From Parvibaculum sp. (lineage in GTDB: Bacteria > Pseudomonadota > Alphaproteobacteria > Parvibaculales > Parvibaculaceae), in the NCBI RefSeq assembly GCF_019635935.1, contig NZ_JAHBYN010000001.1, forward strand, positions 62,001-126,000: a stretch of 64,000 nucleotides of DNA, read 5' to 3'. Both the position numbers and the translations under genes were made by a program. The notes beneath the pieces were generated by a model. It searched no databases, was not told the origin of the DNA, and was given only the letters and a program-made list of their open reading frames with translations. Numbering within the stretch: the stretch's first letter is position 1; every line of letters starts with the position of its first letter. Of the stretch, positions 21,762-30,320 are shown piece by piece.

Positions 21762-22919
21762 TCAGCTTCCAAAGATGAGATGCGTCAACGCACCGAATGC
21801 GCGGCTGAAAATGCCTTGTCTTTCAACGTTTCCGCCTGCCAGCAGCGGATATTCGCGCACCGGCGCGCCCGGTGTTTCGATCTTCAGTACACCGATTTTC
21901 TGCCCCGCCGCGACAGGCGCCACCAGCGGCGTTTCATAGGCGACAGTCACTTTCATGTCGCGGCGCTGATCGACGGAAAGGATCACATCGATATCGGAGG
22001 CGCTGACCAGCGGCACTTCGCGATAGGTGCCCTGCCACACCGGCGCATTTTCGATCGGCGTTCCGGCGGCGAAAAGCTTGTAGTTCTTGAACGACCGGAA
22101 GCCCCAGTCGAGAACGCGCACCGTTTCGTCGGCCCTCGCCCTTTCGCTTTCCATGCCGTTCAGTACAAGGATCAAACGCCTGTCGCCGCGCTTTGCCGAC
22201 GCCGTCAGGCCATAGCCCGCCGCTTCCGTGTGTCCGGTTTTCAAGCCGTCGACCGACGGATCGAGATAGAGCCCCGGATTGCGGTTGCCCTGCCGGATGC
22301 CGTTCCAGGTGAAGTCCCGCTCCTTGAAGATCGGATAGAACTCCGGAAATTCCATGATGATGTGGCGCGCCAGCAGCGCGAGATCGTGGGCCGTCGTCAC
22401 ATGCTCTTCATGCGGCCAACCCGTCGAATTCTTGAAAACCGAATTCTTCAGGCCGATTTCCTTGCCCCGCTCCGTCATACGGATCGCAAAGGCTTCCTCA
22501 GATCCGCTCAGCGCTTCTGCAACCACAATGCAGGCATCGTTGCCGGATTGAATGACGATGCTCTTGAGCAACGCGCTGACCGGCACCGAAGAATTGAGTT
22601 CGGCGAACATGGTCGAGGAGCCGGATGCGGCGCCGCCCGTGCGCCAGGCATATTCGCTGACGATGAATTCGTCTTCGAGGCTGACGCTGCCCTCGCGAAT
22701 GGCGCCGAAGAGCACGTCCAGCGTCATCAGCTTGCTCATGCTGGCCGGATACATTGTCTCGTTTTCGTTCTTGCCCCACAGCACTTCGCCGGTCTCGTAG
22801 TCCATCAGAACGGCGAATTTGGCTGACGTATCGAAAGCGGCCTGCGCCGCGCGCGGTGCGGCGAACACCGCGCCGAACAGGGCCACGCAAACGAACAGAA
22901 TGGATGCAGTGCTTTTCAT
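21762..22919 (-). CDS. D-alanyl-D-alanine carboxypeptidase (PBP5/6-like)
   Basis: A 385-aa serine-type carboxypeptidase with a signal peptide (FVCVALFGAVFAAPRAAQA). The three active-site motifs are SMSKL (SxxK), SGN (SxN) and KTGHT. A C-terminal PBP5-like beta domain follows (APVWQGTYREVPLVSASDIDV...), with an amphipathic end (FSRAFGALTHLIFG) that may dock to the membrane. It trims pentapeptides in the periplasm. ATG 22919 (MKSTASILF) chosen; the upstream in-frame extension does not look like a leader. Upstream rlpA and downstream tmk are on the same strand. Confidence 0.9.
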   Translation of the reverse strand: MKSTASILFVCVALFGAVFAAPRAAQAAFDTSAKFAVLMDYETGEVLWGKNENETMYPASMSKLMTLDVLFGAIREGSVSLEDEFIVSEYAWRTGGAASGSSTMFAELNSSVPVSALLKSIVIQSGNDACIVVAEALSGSEEAFAIRMTERGKEIGLKNSVFKNSTGWPHEEHVTTAHDLALLARHIIMEFPEFYPIFKERDFTWNGIRQGNRNPGLYLDPSVDGLKTGHTEAAGYGLTASAKRGDRRLILVLNGMESERARADETVRVLDWGFRSFKNYKLFAAGTPIENAPVWQGTYREVPLVSASDIDVILSVDQRRDMKVTVAYETPLVAPVAAGQKIGVLKIETPGAPVREYPLLAGGNVERQGIFSRAFGALTHLIFGS

Positions 22920-22975
22920 GGTGTCGTCTTGTCCTCTTCGGCGACGAAACATTTGTCGGCCGGAATTTGTGTCGT

Positions 22976-23968
22976 CTAGTCGACGATGATGCGCGCGCCG
23001 TTGTGTCCGCGCTGCATAACGCCTTGCAGCGACGTATCGGCGGCGGAAACGTCGGAAAGCGGCCCGACGCGCACCCGGTAAAACGGCGTGCCGTCGACCG
23101 TCGTCGTCTGTATCTCGACCGGCCCAAGGCCCGCGAGTTGCTGGCGTACGGCTTCGGCGTTCTGCAAGTTCTGGAACGACCCGGCTTGCACATAAAGATT
23201 GCCGGTCCCGGCGACCGCGACCTGCCGCGTCGCGCCCGGATCGTCGCGAACGGGCTCCATCGTTGCGGCGGGCTCGGATTGCACCGGCGTGACATTCGGT
23301 GGCGGCGCGCTCACGGCGCCCGCAGGCGGCGCGAGTTGCGACGCCGAAACGGCGGCGACGGAAGCGACCGGCGCGGCGGTCGCGCGGCGTTCGTCAGGCT
23401 GCGTTTCGACTTTCGGCGCAATAAAGGTTTCCGCAACGGCGCGTCCGTCGCCGATGCCGCCATCGAGCGGCGCCCGGCCGATATACTGGACGCGAACTTT
23501 CGCCGTGCCCTTCGTCATGAAGCCGAGCTCTTCGGCGGCGCGTTTCGACATATCGATCTCACGGCCGGCGGCAAACGGCCCGCGATCGTTGACGCGGACA
23601 ATCACCGAACGGCCATTCTCAAGATTTGTGACGCGCGCAATCGTCGGCATTGGCAATGTCGGATGCGCGGCGGTCATTGCGTTCTGGTCGAAGATTTCGC
23701 CATTCGCGGTCTGCTTGCCGTGAAACTGCGGCCCGTACCAGGAGGCGATGCCCGTCGCGTCGTATTTATCGTCCTCGCGCGGGTAGTACCAGATACCGGC
23801 AATCTGGTAGGGGTTGCCGACCTTGTAGTATCCGCCGCCTGTCTTGAGAGGTCCCGGTGCCGAGGGTTTGCTGGCCGTTCCACAGCCCGCCAGCAGCAAG
23901 GCGAACGCCAACGGCGCCAGCAGGGCGAACACCGCGCCGCGGACCCTTTGGGAAGTTCGAACAGGCAT
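22976..23968 (-). CDS. rlpA: Septal ring lytic transglycosylase RlpA family lipoprotein
   Basis: A 330-aa lipoprotein. The signal peptide ends in the lipobox LLAGC. The double-psi beta-barrel domain (about 75-165) has GIASWYGPQFHGKQTANGE, TARVTN-type segment IARVTNLENGRSV and VRVNDRGPF with the catalytic Asp. A Pro/Ala-rich linker leads to a C-terminal SPOR domain (YVQAGSFQNLQNAEAV, FYRVRVGPL) that binds denuded septal glycan. It localises to the division site in relatives. ATG 23968 fits the lipoprotein start. Confidence 0.9.
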   Translation of the reverse strand: MPVRTSQRVRGAVFALLAPLAFALLLAGCGTASKPSAPGPLKTGGGYYKVGNPYQIAGIWYYPREDDKYDATGIASWYGPQFHGKQTANGEIFDQNAMTAAHPTLPMPTIARVTNLENGRSVIVRVNDRGPFAAGREIDMSKRAAEELGFMTKGTAKVRVQYIGRAPLDGGIGDGRAVAETFIAPKVETQPDERRATAAPVASVAAVSASQLAPPAGAVSAPPPNVTPVQSEPAATMEPVRDDPGATRQVAVAGTGNLYVQAGSFQNLQNAEAVRQQLAGLGPVEIQTTTVDGTPFYRVRVGPLSDVSAADTSLQGVMQRGHNGARIIVD

Positions 23969-24158
23969 TGGAGACCCCTCTCCGAGGCCGCTGCCGCGCA
24001 CCGTCGGTGGCGAATCACTCCTCGAATGCAATCTTTTTTCTTATAGTGAGCCGGGCTTTCTGCGGCAAGCAGGACCGGATATCCGGCCCGAAATTGCGAC
24101 CGGCGCCATGCGGTTACATCCTGTATGGTCGAGCCGTCTCCCCCAATGGAAAAGACAA

Positions 24159-25499
24159 GTGAACGACCTTTCCGGACACCCCGCTCCCACCTCCCTGACC
24201 GCCGGTCTGGTCGGCCTGATCCGCGGCAAGCCGGTCACGGCCGCCGATCTCGACGCCGCCGCGCTCTTCACGCTGGATGCCGTCGCCAACAGTCTCGCCG
24301 GACGCAACTCGGAACCGGGCCGCGTGTTGATGAACTGGTGGCAGGCGCGCGGCGCCTCCAACGCGGCGCCAGAGCCGGCGCGTCTCGCCTTTTTGATGGG
24401 CGCTCTCTGCCACATTCTGGAAACAGACGATCTGCACCGCGAATCCGTCGTCCATCCGGGCTGCGTGGTCGTGCCGGCCGCATGGGCGCTTGCTGGAGCA
24501 CGCGGTGCGACCGGCCGCGCGTTTCTCGAGGCGGTGCTGCAGGGCTTCGAGGCGGCGACGCGCGTCGGCATGGCGGTCGGGCCCGCGCATTATCGCATCT
24601 GGCACAACACCGCGACTTGCGGGCCCTTCGGTGCCGCGATGGCCGCCGCCTCCCTCCTCGGTCTGTCCGACGATGCGGCCGTTCACGCGCTCGGTAATTC
24701 GGGTTCCCAATCTTCCGGTCTTTGGCAATTCCTTGAGACCGGCGCGATGACGAAACATCTCCATGCCGGTCACGCGGCGGAGGCCGGCGTCAATGCGGCC
24801 GAACTTGCGGCCTTCGGATTTACAGGCCCCCCGCAAATTCTGGAAGGCGAGAAGGGTTTCTTTCGCGCGGCTTGCCCCGACGCCGATCCGGCGGCCGTAT
24901 TGCGCAAACCCGATGCGCCGTGGCAGCTCGTTCGCACCTCGATCAAGCCCTGGCCATCATGCCGTCACACACATCCGACGATAGACGCAGCGGCCGAACT
25001 GCGCGCACGTCTCGCGGCCGACGGCATTGCTGCCGACGCGATCGAGGCGGTCGACGTTTCGACCTACGCTGCGGCGATCGATGTTTGCGACCGGCCGGTC
25101 GTGCAAAGCGATTACGAAGCCAAGTTTTCGTTGCAACACACGGCCGCCGCCGCCCTGCTCTTTCCGTTGGTCGATTTTGAGGCATTTGGAGTCGCAGCGA
25201 GAGACCGTTGCGCGCCGCTTGCCGCGCGGGTTCGTGTCCATGCGGCCGATCCGTGGGTGTCGGCATACCCGGCGAACTGGGGCGGCCGCGTCCGTGTGCG
25301 CCTCACGAACGGCATGGAACTGGCGGCCGACCGAACCGACGCCAAAGGCGACCCCGAGGCGCCGCTCAGCCGCGACGAAATGATCGAGAAGGCCGCAATG
25401 CTCCTGCACCACGGCGGCATCGAAAACCCGAAACCGCTGATCGACGCAATCCTCGGCCTCGCCGCAAGTGCCGCCCTGCCGGACCTGACGCTGAACTGA
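24159..25499 (+). CDS. MmgE/PrpD family protein
   Basis: A 446-aa protein. The N-terminal helical part (LFTLDAVANSLAGRNS, ALCHILETDDLHRESVVHPG), the middle AVLQGFEAATRVGMAVGPAHY and WHNTATCGPFGAAMAAASLLGL, and SSGLWQFLETGAMTKHLHAGHAAEAGV match 2-methylcitrate dehydratase (PrpD) or MmgE. The C-terminal domain follows from about 265. Such enzymes dehydrate citrate-like acids, but the exact substrate varies. There is no propionate operon nearby. GTG 24159 is preferred; ATG 24108 is an in-frame alternative. Confidence 0.82.
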   Translation: MNDLSGHPAPTSLTAGLVGLIRGKPVTAADLDAAALFTLDAVANSLAGRNSEPGRVLMNWWQARGASNAAPEPARLAFLMGALCHILETDDLHRESVVHPGCVVVPAAWALAGARGATGRAFLEAVLQGFEAATRVGMAVGPAHYRIWHNTATCGPFGAAMAAASLLGLSDDAAVHALGNSGSQSSGLWQFLETGAMTKHLHAGHAAEAGVNAAELAAFGFTGPPQILEGEKGFFRAACPDADPAAVLRKPDAPWQLVRTSIKPWPSCRHTHPTIDAAAELRARLAADGIAADAIEAVDVSTYAAAIDVCDRPVVQSDYEAKFSLQHTAAAALLFPLVDFEAFGVAARDRCAPLAARVRVHAADPWVSAYPANWGGRVRVRLTNGMELAADRTDAKGDPEAPLSRDEMIEKAAMLLHHGGIENPKPLIDAILGLAASAALPDLTLN

Positions 25500-25501
25500 G
25501 A

Positions 25502-25807
25502 TCAGCCGGCGGCGTTTTCGACCATTGGCTTGATGAAGCTGAGATAAGCCTGTCCGAAAAATCCGATCAGGAAAGGCATCCATATCCAGGCAGTGCGCCA
25601 GCGCAGCTTGCGCTTCGTCTTTTCGGGTTTGGCCCCCAGCGGCGGCGGCGGCGCCACATCCGTTTTAGGCGCTGTCGCGGCGGCTGCTTCGGCGGCCAGC
25701 AACTCGCGCGACTCCCGCCGTTCGGCCTGGAACTGCCGGAACATAAAAACGCCGAGCAACATGATGATGCCCAGCGGAATCCACGGCGATGTCAAATCAA
25801 CCGGCAC
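25502..25807 (-). CDS. Small two-helix membrane protein
   Basis: A 101-aa protein with a hydrophobic N-terminal helix (WIPLGIIMLLGVFMF), a charged helical and Pro-rich stretch (QAERRESRELLAAE, APPPPLGAKPEKTKRK) and a second helix (AWIWMPFLIGFFGQAYLSF). Convergent with the MmgE/PrpD gene, whose stop is two bases away. Not recognised. Confidence 0.6.
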   Translation of the reverse strand: MPVDLTSPWIPLGIIMLLGVFMFRQFQAERRESRELLAAEAAAATAPKTDVAPPPPLGAKPEKTKRKLRWRTAWIWMPFLIGFFGQAYLSFIKPMVENAAG

Positions 25808-25983
25808 AACACTACTCCCCCCGAAAGCTACCCTTGGGGCATTCTTGCCCGCTTTTGTCCCATTTTGGCAAGCATTGCCGGGACTTGCAAAAGAGAATTG
25901 CCGTTAACCATAAAGGAAGTGCGCGGAACGCCCGGATTGGCGCTCAAAAGGCACAACTTCGAGGTCAGATGGAGTCAATCGGG

Positions 25984-26817
25984 TCAGGGAACGATTGAGA
26001 GAAGTTCGGCGGCGCCGGACGCCTGATTTTTGACGACAACCGGATTGCTTGCATCGCCAAATACAAAGGCACCCGAAATTGCCGCTATATGCCAGCCGTC
26101 GAGCGACCAGGAGCGTGTTTCGTCGCTTTGATGAGGCGCACCTGCCGCAAGTTCAAACTTTGGGCTGGTCGCCGAGCGACGGCCCAGATCGATGGCGAGT
26201 ATCGTCGCGGGATGGGCCTTAGCGTCCGCCGGCGGCACCGCGCCGCTTCCCGGCTCGATCGCATTGTCGATCAGTAGCCGCACGAGTTCGGAATAGCTCA
26301 ACCGCGCGAGCGCCGATGGCGATGTATCCCGGCCTGCCGGAACGACATATATACGGAACATGTTCCCTTGGGGGTCGGACGCCTTCGCAACCGCGCGCCG
26401 AACAAGCACGAAATCGGACCCGACAATGATATCGGCGACCACCGTTGCGATTGCAACGCGGCCGTCCGGGCTGCTGTAGAGCAATTGAACGCCGACTTCG
26501 CGATACTGCTCGTTCGCCGTGTCGATCTCCCGGTCGAAGATCAGCGACACGCCGGCACAAAGAAAATCTTCCGGTGCATTCCACTGCGCGGCAAGGTCTC
26601 GCGCCTCCCGGTCGACCAGTACGCCGTCCGGCACGACAAGGTCTCCACCGGCCAATTGGCACAGGGCAGGAAGAACGAGAGCCAGGTCCGGCCGCAATTC
26701 TGAAAAATCGAACCGTGGCAGCTCCCTTGTGCCGGATTGCGCGATGGCTCGATGGCTTGCCCCGGATATGGCGAGGATCAAGATGGCGGCAATCGCGATG
26801 TTCTGTAGACGGTTCAT
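25984..26817 (-). CDS. Exported protein of unknown function
   Basis: A 277-aa protein with a signal peptide (AIAAILILAISGASHRAIAQ). The mature part contains two Cys (LPALCQLAGG, DFLCAGVSL), YREVGVQLLYSSPDGRVAIATVV and a globular beta-rich end. ATG 26817 overlaps the TGA of the preceding 664-aa gene, so the two form a tightly coupled operon and may act together outside the cytoplasmic membrane. No family recognised. Confidence 0.6.
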   Translation of the reverse strand: MNRLQNIAIAAILILAISGASHRAIAQSGTRELPRFDFSELRPDLALVLPALCQLAGGDLVVPDGVLVDREARDLAAQWNAPEDFLCAGVSLIFDREIDTANEQYREVGVQLLYSSPDGRVAIATVVADIIVGSDFVLVRRAVAKASDPQGNMFRIYVVPAGRDTSPSALARLSYSELVRLLIDNAIEPGSGAVPPADAKAHPATILAIDLGRRSATSPKFELAAGAPHQSDETRSWSLDGWHIAAISGAFVFGDASNPVVVKNQASGAAELLSIVP

Positions 26818-28808
26818 GGCCGCACACCACTGCCTGCAATGCCGGTTCCAAGTTTAGCCTTGTTGGCTACTGAAAAATCGACCACTGCGTTCGTCGCGCC
26901 AACCTTGGCATCGACTCCCTTGGCAACGAATCCGGCAACTGCGGAAATTGCTTCTATGTTTTGTCCTCTGAGTGTGTCGGATGCGCCGTAGTAGATGTTG
27001 GCTGCCAGTCGCTCTGCCTTCCGTTTTCCCACCTGAGGCGCAAACTTTGCGTAGTTTTCCACCGCCCGATCGGCGATTTTGTCGAGCTCTCCGGTACGCA
27101 CCGAATCCTTGAATTTTTTACCAGCGATGCCGCCGACCATGCTGCCGAGTTTGTCGGCGACTATCTGCTTCGACGTTGCTGTTGCGGCGGCATCGTACGC
27201 CTTGCCAATGTCGCCAGATCCGTAATTCATTTCGGCGGAGAATTCACCGGCAAAGCCGGCGCCATATTCGATTTTGGTCGCTACGCTGTCGATTGCAACG
27301 ACACTGCCGCACACGGCCGGGCCAAGCATGCAGGCGCCGACAACCACACCGGTTTTGATGCCGCCGATGATCGTGCTTCCATAGTCGATGAAGCCGCTCA
27401 TCCACCACGAGTTCCACATCTCGTTCTCGGCGCGAATCGGAATGCTTTCGGCCTCGACCAACCTGTGGCGCATTTCGACGACGTTGCGTTCGCCCTCGTC
27501 GACGAGTTTCGAAAAGCGGTCGACCTGCTCCTTCATTTCGGCAAGCTTTTGATCGAGAAGTTCGTCGAGAACCTTGTCGCGCGCGCGGCGGCACTGGTAA
27601 TCGCCCGACGGGCAGTCCGGGGGAAGATTGTCGATGTCATAGACGACGGATGGGGGGCCGGCGTCACCGCCGTCGGTTCCCTTGCCTGTAAGGTCCGCCA
27701 CGACCGTCTCGGCAGGCGGATCGGAAGGCGCTGGATCGAGCGCCTCGCGCGTCACCGGCGATGGCTCGACGGACTTGTCGGGAATGATCGTCCCCAGCTC
27801 GCCGATCGGCCCCGGACCTAGGTCGACCGGGCCTGGAATTTCAACGACGATAGGCCCCGGCGTGTCGGGCACACCGATCCCGCCGTCAGGTGGCATCGGT
27901 GGTGCCACCCCCGCACCATCACCCCCGCCTCCCCCGCCGCCGCCGTCGGCCGGAGGTACGAGCGCGGCAACCGGATCAATGGATGGAGGACCGGTGTCAG
28001 TGTCATTGCCGAAGCCCGAACCGCCACTGCCGGTGCCCGTATCTGTGACGATCGGTGCGGCCGCGATCTCGCTGCTGCTATTCGAGCCAATCACAAACGC
28101 CGCGTATCGCATTTCATCGTCGTTGCGACCGTATTCAACGGTGGTCGTGGCCATTGACGCGGCAACATCGGAAGGCATGCCCAGCGAAACCAGCAGCGCC
28201 GCTTCACCGTTCTGGACGACGCGCGTCTCGGCTTTGCCAAGTGCCGTTGCAAAGGCGGCAGCGTCGCACATGCAGGTCTTGGCGTACTCGTCCCGAAAGG
28301 CCTGAGCGAGAGCGGAAGGTGCGCTGTCCTGCAAGCGGTCGACGGTGGCAGCGAGCGCCGGGCCGCTGGTTTGCAGCATCGCGTCGATCGCCGCAATCTG
28401 CTCCCGTGTCGCGCCTTCGGCCAGCGCCTGTCGCTTTATCGCGCCGACAAGTTCGGCGCCGCTGAGGCCGCTGCCTGAAGCGAGGTCGAGCCCCATTTCC
28501 CTGAACAACGCGATCAGTTCGGCATCGGATAGCGTACCGAAATCGCGCCATGAATTGACCTTGTCCGCGAGTGCACTCTGCGCCGGATAGCCCGGCACCA
28601 CGGCCACGCGCGATGCCGACGACGCAACCGGCGACGATCGTTGCATCTGCTGTTGAATGATTTGCTGTTGCACGGCCGCAGGCGGCTGAACGGGTGGCGT
28701 CGGCGGGCGAGGACCCGGCCCGTGATGGTGCTGGGCGAGCGCGATCGCCGGCGCCATTACAACAAGCGCTGCGACCGCAAGCAAAGCTCCGCGTACCTGA
28801 ACCAGCAT
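26814..28808 (-). CDS. Large exported protein with Pro/Gly-rich linker and hydrophobic C-terminal segment
   Basis: A 664-aa protein with a signal peptide (GALLAVAALVVMAPAIALAQ) and HHHGPGPRPPTPPVQPP. An Ala-rich helical region spans roughly 60-240. A Pro/Gly/Asp linker lies near 250-380 with an eight-Gly run. CPSGDYQCRRARDKV then leads to coiled coil (LLDQKLAEMKEQVDRFSKLVDEGERNVVEM). A hydrophobic pair follows (STIIGGIKTGVVVGACMLGPAVCGSVVAIDSVAT), then a helical end (IADRAVENYAKFAPQVGKRKAERLAANIYYG). The layout recalls polymorphic-toxin or pore-forming proteins, but no known toxin domain is evident. ATG 28808 has GGGAG before it and fits the signal peptide. Confidence 0.6.
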   Translation of the reverse strand: MLVQVRGALLAVAALVVMAPAIALAQHHHGPGPRPPTPPVQPPAAVQQQIIQQQMQRSSPVASSASRVAVVPGYPAQSALADKVNSWRDFGTLSDAELIALFREMGLDLASGSGLSGAELVGAIKRQALAEGATREQIAAIDAMLQTSGPALAATVDRLQDSAPSALAQAFRDEYAKTCMCDAAAFATALGKAETRVVQNGEAALLVSLGMPSDVAASMATTTVEYGRNDDEMRYAAFVIGSNSSSEIAAAPIVTDTGTGSGGSGFGNDTDTGPPSIDPVAALVPPADGGGGGGGGDGAGVAPPMPPDGGIGVPDTPGPIVVEIPGPVDLGPGPIGELGTIIPDKSVEPSPVTREALDPAPSDPPAETVVADLTGKGTDGGDAGPPSVVYDIDNLPPDCPSGDYQCRRARDKVLDELLDQKLAEMKEQVDRFSKLVDEGERNVVEMRHRLVEAESIPIRAENEMWNSWWMSGFIDYGSTIIGGIKTGVVVGACMLGPAVCGSVVAIDSVATKIEYGAGFAGEFSAEMNYGSGDIGKAYDAAATATSKQIVADKLGSMVGGIAGKKFKDSVRTGELDKIADRAVENYAKFAPQVGKRKAERLAANIYYGASDTLRGQNIEAISAVAGFVAKGVDAKVGATNAVVDFSVANKAKLGTGIAGSGVRP

Positions 28809-28913
28809 GGAGATCTCCCGGACCGAACGCGCACAGCGCGAATGCGGACTGTCACCGTTCCAATGATTGACAGAAACCTTGCGCCAACCCGAGACTGCAT
28901 TGGTGCTAGGCCG

Positions 28914-28958
28914 TTCGTTATATGTCGAAAGACATATGACCAATGCGTAATTGCATTC
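28914..28958. promoter_or_regulatory. Palindromic operator candidates between divergent genes
   Basis: ATATGTC-GAAA-GACATAT occupies 28920-28937, and AATGC...GCATT lies just after at about 28942-28957. The region separates the divergent 664-aa exported gene and the barrel-protein gene and is a likely shared control site. No clear promoter hexamers. Confidence 0.35.
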
Positions 28959-29043
28959 GCTTGTCGTCGGGGCATAAAGGGACCGAGTTTGCGGAATGGC
29001 GCCAGAATCGGGCGCGGCAACATTGATTTGCAGGAGCTGGGGG

Positions 29044-30087
29044 ATGACGGGACTGAACCGAACGATATTCAAGGCTGGCGCACTCGTCGCGTTGGGAATG
29101 ACCATGGCCGGTGCGGCAGCGGCGGCTCCTCAACACGGTGTCACCGCAGCCACGCCGACCCAGGACGCGGTGGGCTCCAAGCTTCAGCTTGTTCAACAGC
29201 AACAGCGCGACCAGACGCTGCGCGGCTTCTTCGATCGGCTCAACCTGCGCCGCAGCGGTCGCGGCGCGTCGGGGACGGCCGATATCGGCAATACGGGTCT
29301 GTCGGCCGGCGACGCGGCGCTGACCCAGGCGCTCAGCGTCTGGCTTTCGGCCAATTACAACAACGCCGAGAACGATTTCCCCGGCATCGCCTATGACGCC
29401 GATACCTATGGCGTTTCCCTCGGCCTCGACTACACGGTCAGCAGCACGGTCAATGTCGGCGCGTTCGTCTCCTATTCGAACACAGATACGACGACGCCGT
29501 TCAACGGCGGCGGTTCGGACACCGACAGCTTCACGGTCGGACCCTACATTTCGGTGGCGCTCACCGATATCGTTTCGGTCGACGCCAGCGTTGGCTACAC
29601 CTTCAGCAAAATTGACAACCGCCGCGTCGCCGGCGGCTTGCTCATCACCGGCGAGCAGGACGCATCGACATGGTTCGGCGCGGTCAATCTCTCGGCGACC
29701 AAGTGGCTGGACAACAATATCGGCCTGACCGGCCGGGTCGGTTACAGCTATTCCGCCAGCACGAACGACGCCTATATCGACAGCACGGCCACGCCGGTCG
29801 CGAAATCGGAATCGGACCTCGGTCAGTTGCAGGTCGCGGGCCGCGTCAGCTACTACACCGAAAGCGTGATGCCCTATATCGGCCTCACCTATGTGCATGA
29901 CGTGGAGCGCGAACGCATCATCGCCGCGCCGCTGCCCTCCGACGACCGCGACGAGTTCATTCTCAATGCCGGCCTGAGCTTCTTCGGAACCGGCGCAATG
30001 TCGGGCGGCCTCGACCTCAGCTACAATTTCAACCGCGACGACACCGACGGCTTCGGCGTCGGCGCCAACCTCAGCTTCAAGTTCTGA
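29044..30087 (+). CDS. Outer-membrane autotransporter-type beta-barrel protein
   Basis: A 347-aa protein with a signal peptide (FKAGALVALGMTMAGAAAAA), a short helical stretch (VQQQQRDQTLRGFFDRLNLRR) and then repeating beta strands with aromatic girdles: TYGVSLGLDYTVSSTVNVGAFVSYS, VSVDASVGYTF, IGLTGRVGYSYSA, VMPYIGLTYVHDVE, and a C-terminal Phe (FGVGANLSFKF). This is the autotransporter/porin-like beta-barrel pattern (about 12 strands). No passenger domain is present. It lies divergent from the large exported protein. GGAGC precedes ATG 29044. An intrinsic terminator follows. Confidence 0.8.
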   Translation: MTGLNRTIFKAGALVALGMTMAGAAAAAPQHGVTAATPTQDAVGSKLQLVQQQQRDQTLRGFFDRLNLRRSGRGASGTADIGNTGLSAGDAALTQALSVWLSANYNNAENDFPGIAYDADTYGVSLGLDYTVSSTVNVGAFVSYSNTDTTTPFNGGGSDTDSFTVGPYISVALTDIVSVDASVGYTFSKIDNRRVAGGLLITGEQDASTWFGAVNLSATKWLDNNIGLTGRVGYSYSASTNDAYIDSTATPVAKSESDLGQLQVAGRVSYYTESVMPYIGLTYVHDVERERIIAAPLPSDDRDEFILNAGLSFFGTGAMSGGLDLSYNFNRDDTDGFGVGANLSFKF

Positions 30088-30114
30088 TCCACTGAGGCTA
30101 CGATTTTGACGGAA

Positions 30115-30141
30115 AGACCCGCGCTCCCGGCGCGGGTCTTT
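30115..30141 (+). terminator. Intrinsic terminator after the barrel protein
   Basis: GACCCGCG (30116-30123) and CGCGGGTC (30131-30138) pair across CTCCCGG; TTTT follows. Confidence 0.85.
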
Positions 30142-30217
30142 TCACTTTTCAGGCCATTTTCCGGTCGTCCATCTTCCCGGTTGAGTCAAATCCCCACAAA
30201 GGCTAACCAGTGGGACC

Positions 30218-30307
30218 GGATGGGTGGCCGAGTGGTTTAAGGCACCGGTCTTGAAAACCGGCGTGGGTGCAAGCCCACCGTGGGTTCGAATCCCACCCCA
30301 TCCGCCA
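30218..30307 (+). tRNA. tRNA-Ser (anticodon TGA)
   Basis: A 90-base class II tRNA. The acceptor GGATGGG pairs with CCCATCC followed by G and an encoded CCA. The anticodon loop CTTGAAA between CCGGT and ACCGG carries TGA. The long variable arm (GTGGGTGCAAGCCCAC) and the GGTTCGAATCC T-loop confirm tRNA-Ser. The downstream WS/DGAT gene converges on it (14 bases). Confidence 0.97.
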
Positions 30308-30320
30308 GCCGACTCCTATC

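Noticed and set aside
26814..29105. 99-residue N-terminal extension of the large exported protein
   Set aside because: It would bury a clear signal peptide and cross the divergent control region; ATG 28808 has a ribosome site.
30218..30307. tRNA-Ser considered as the attachment site of a mobile element
   Set aside because: No integrase and no repeated tRNA 3' end within the window.
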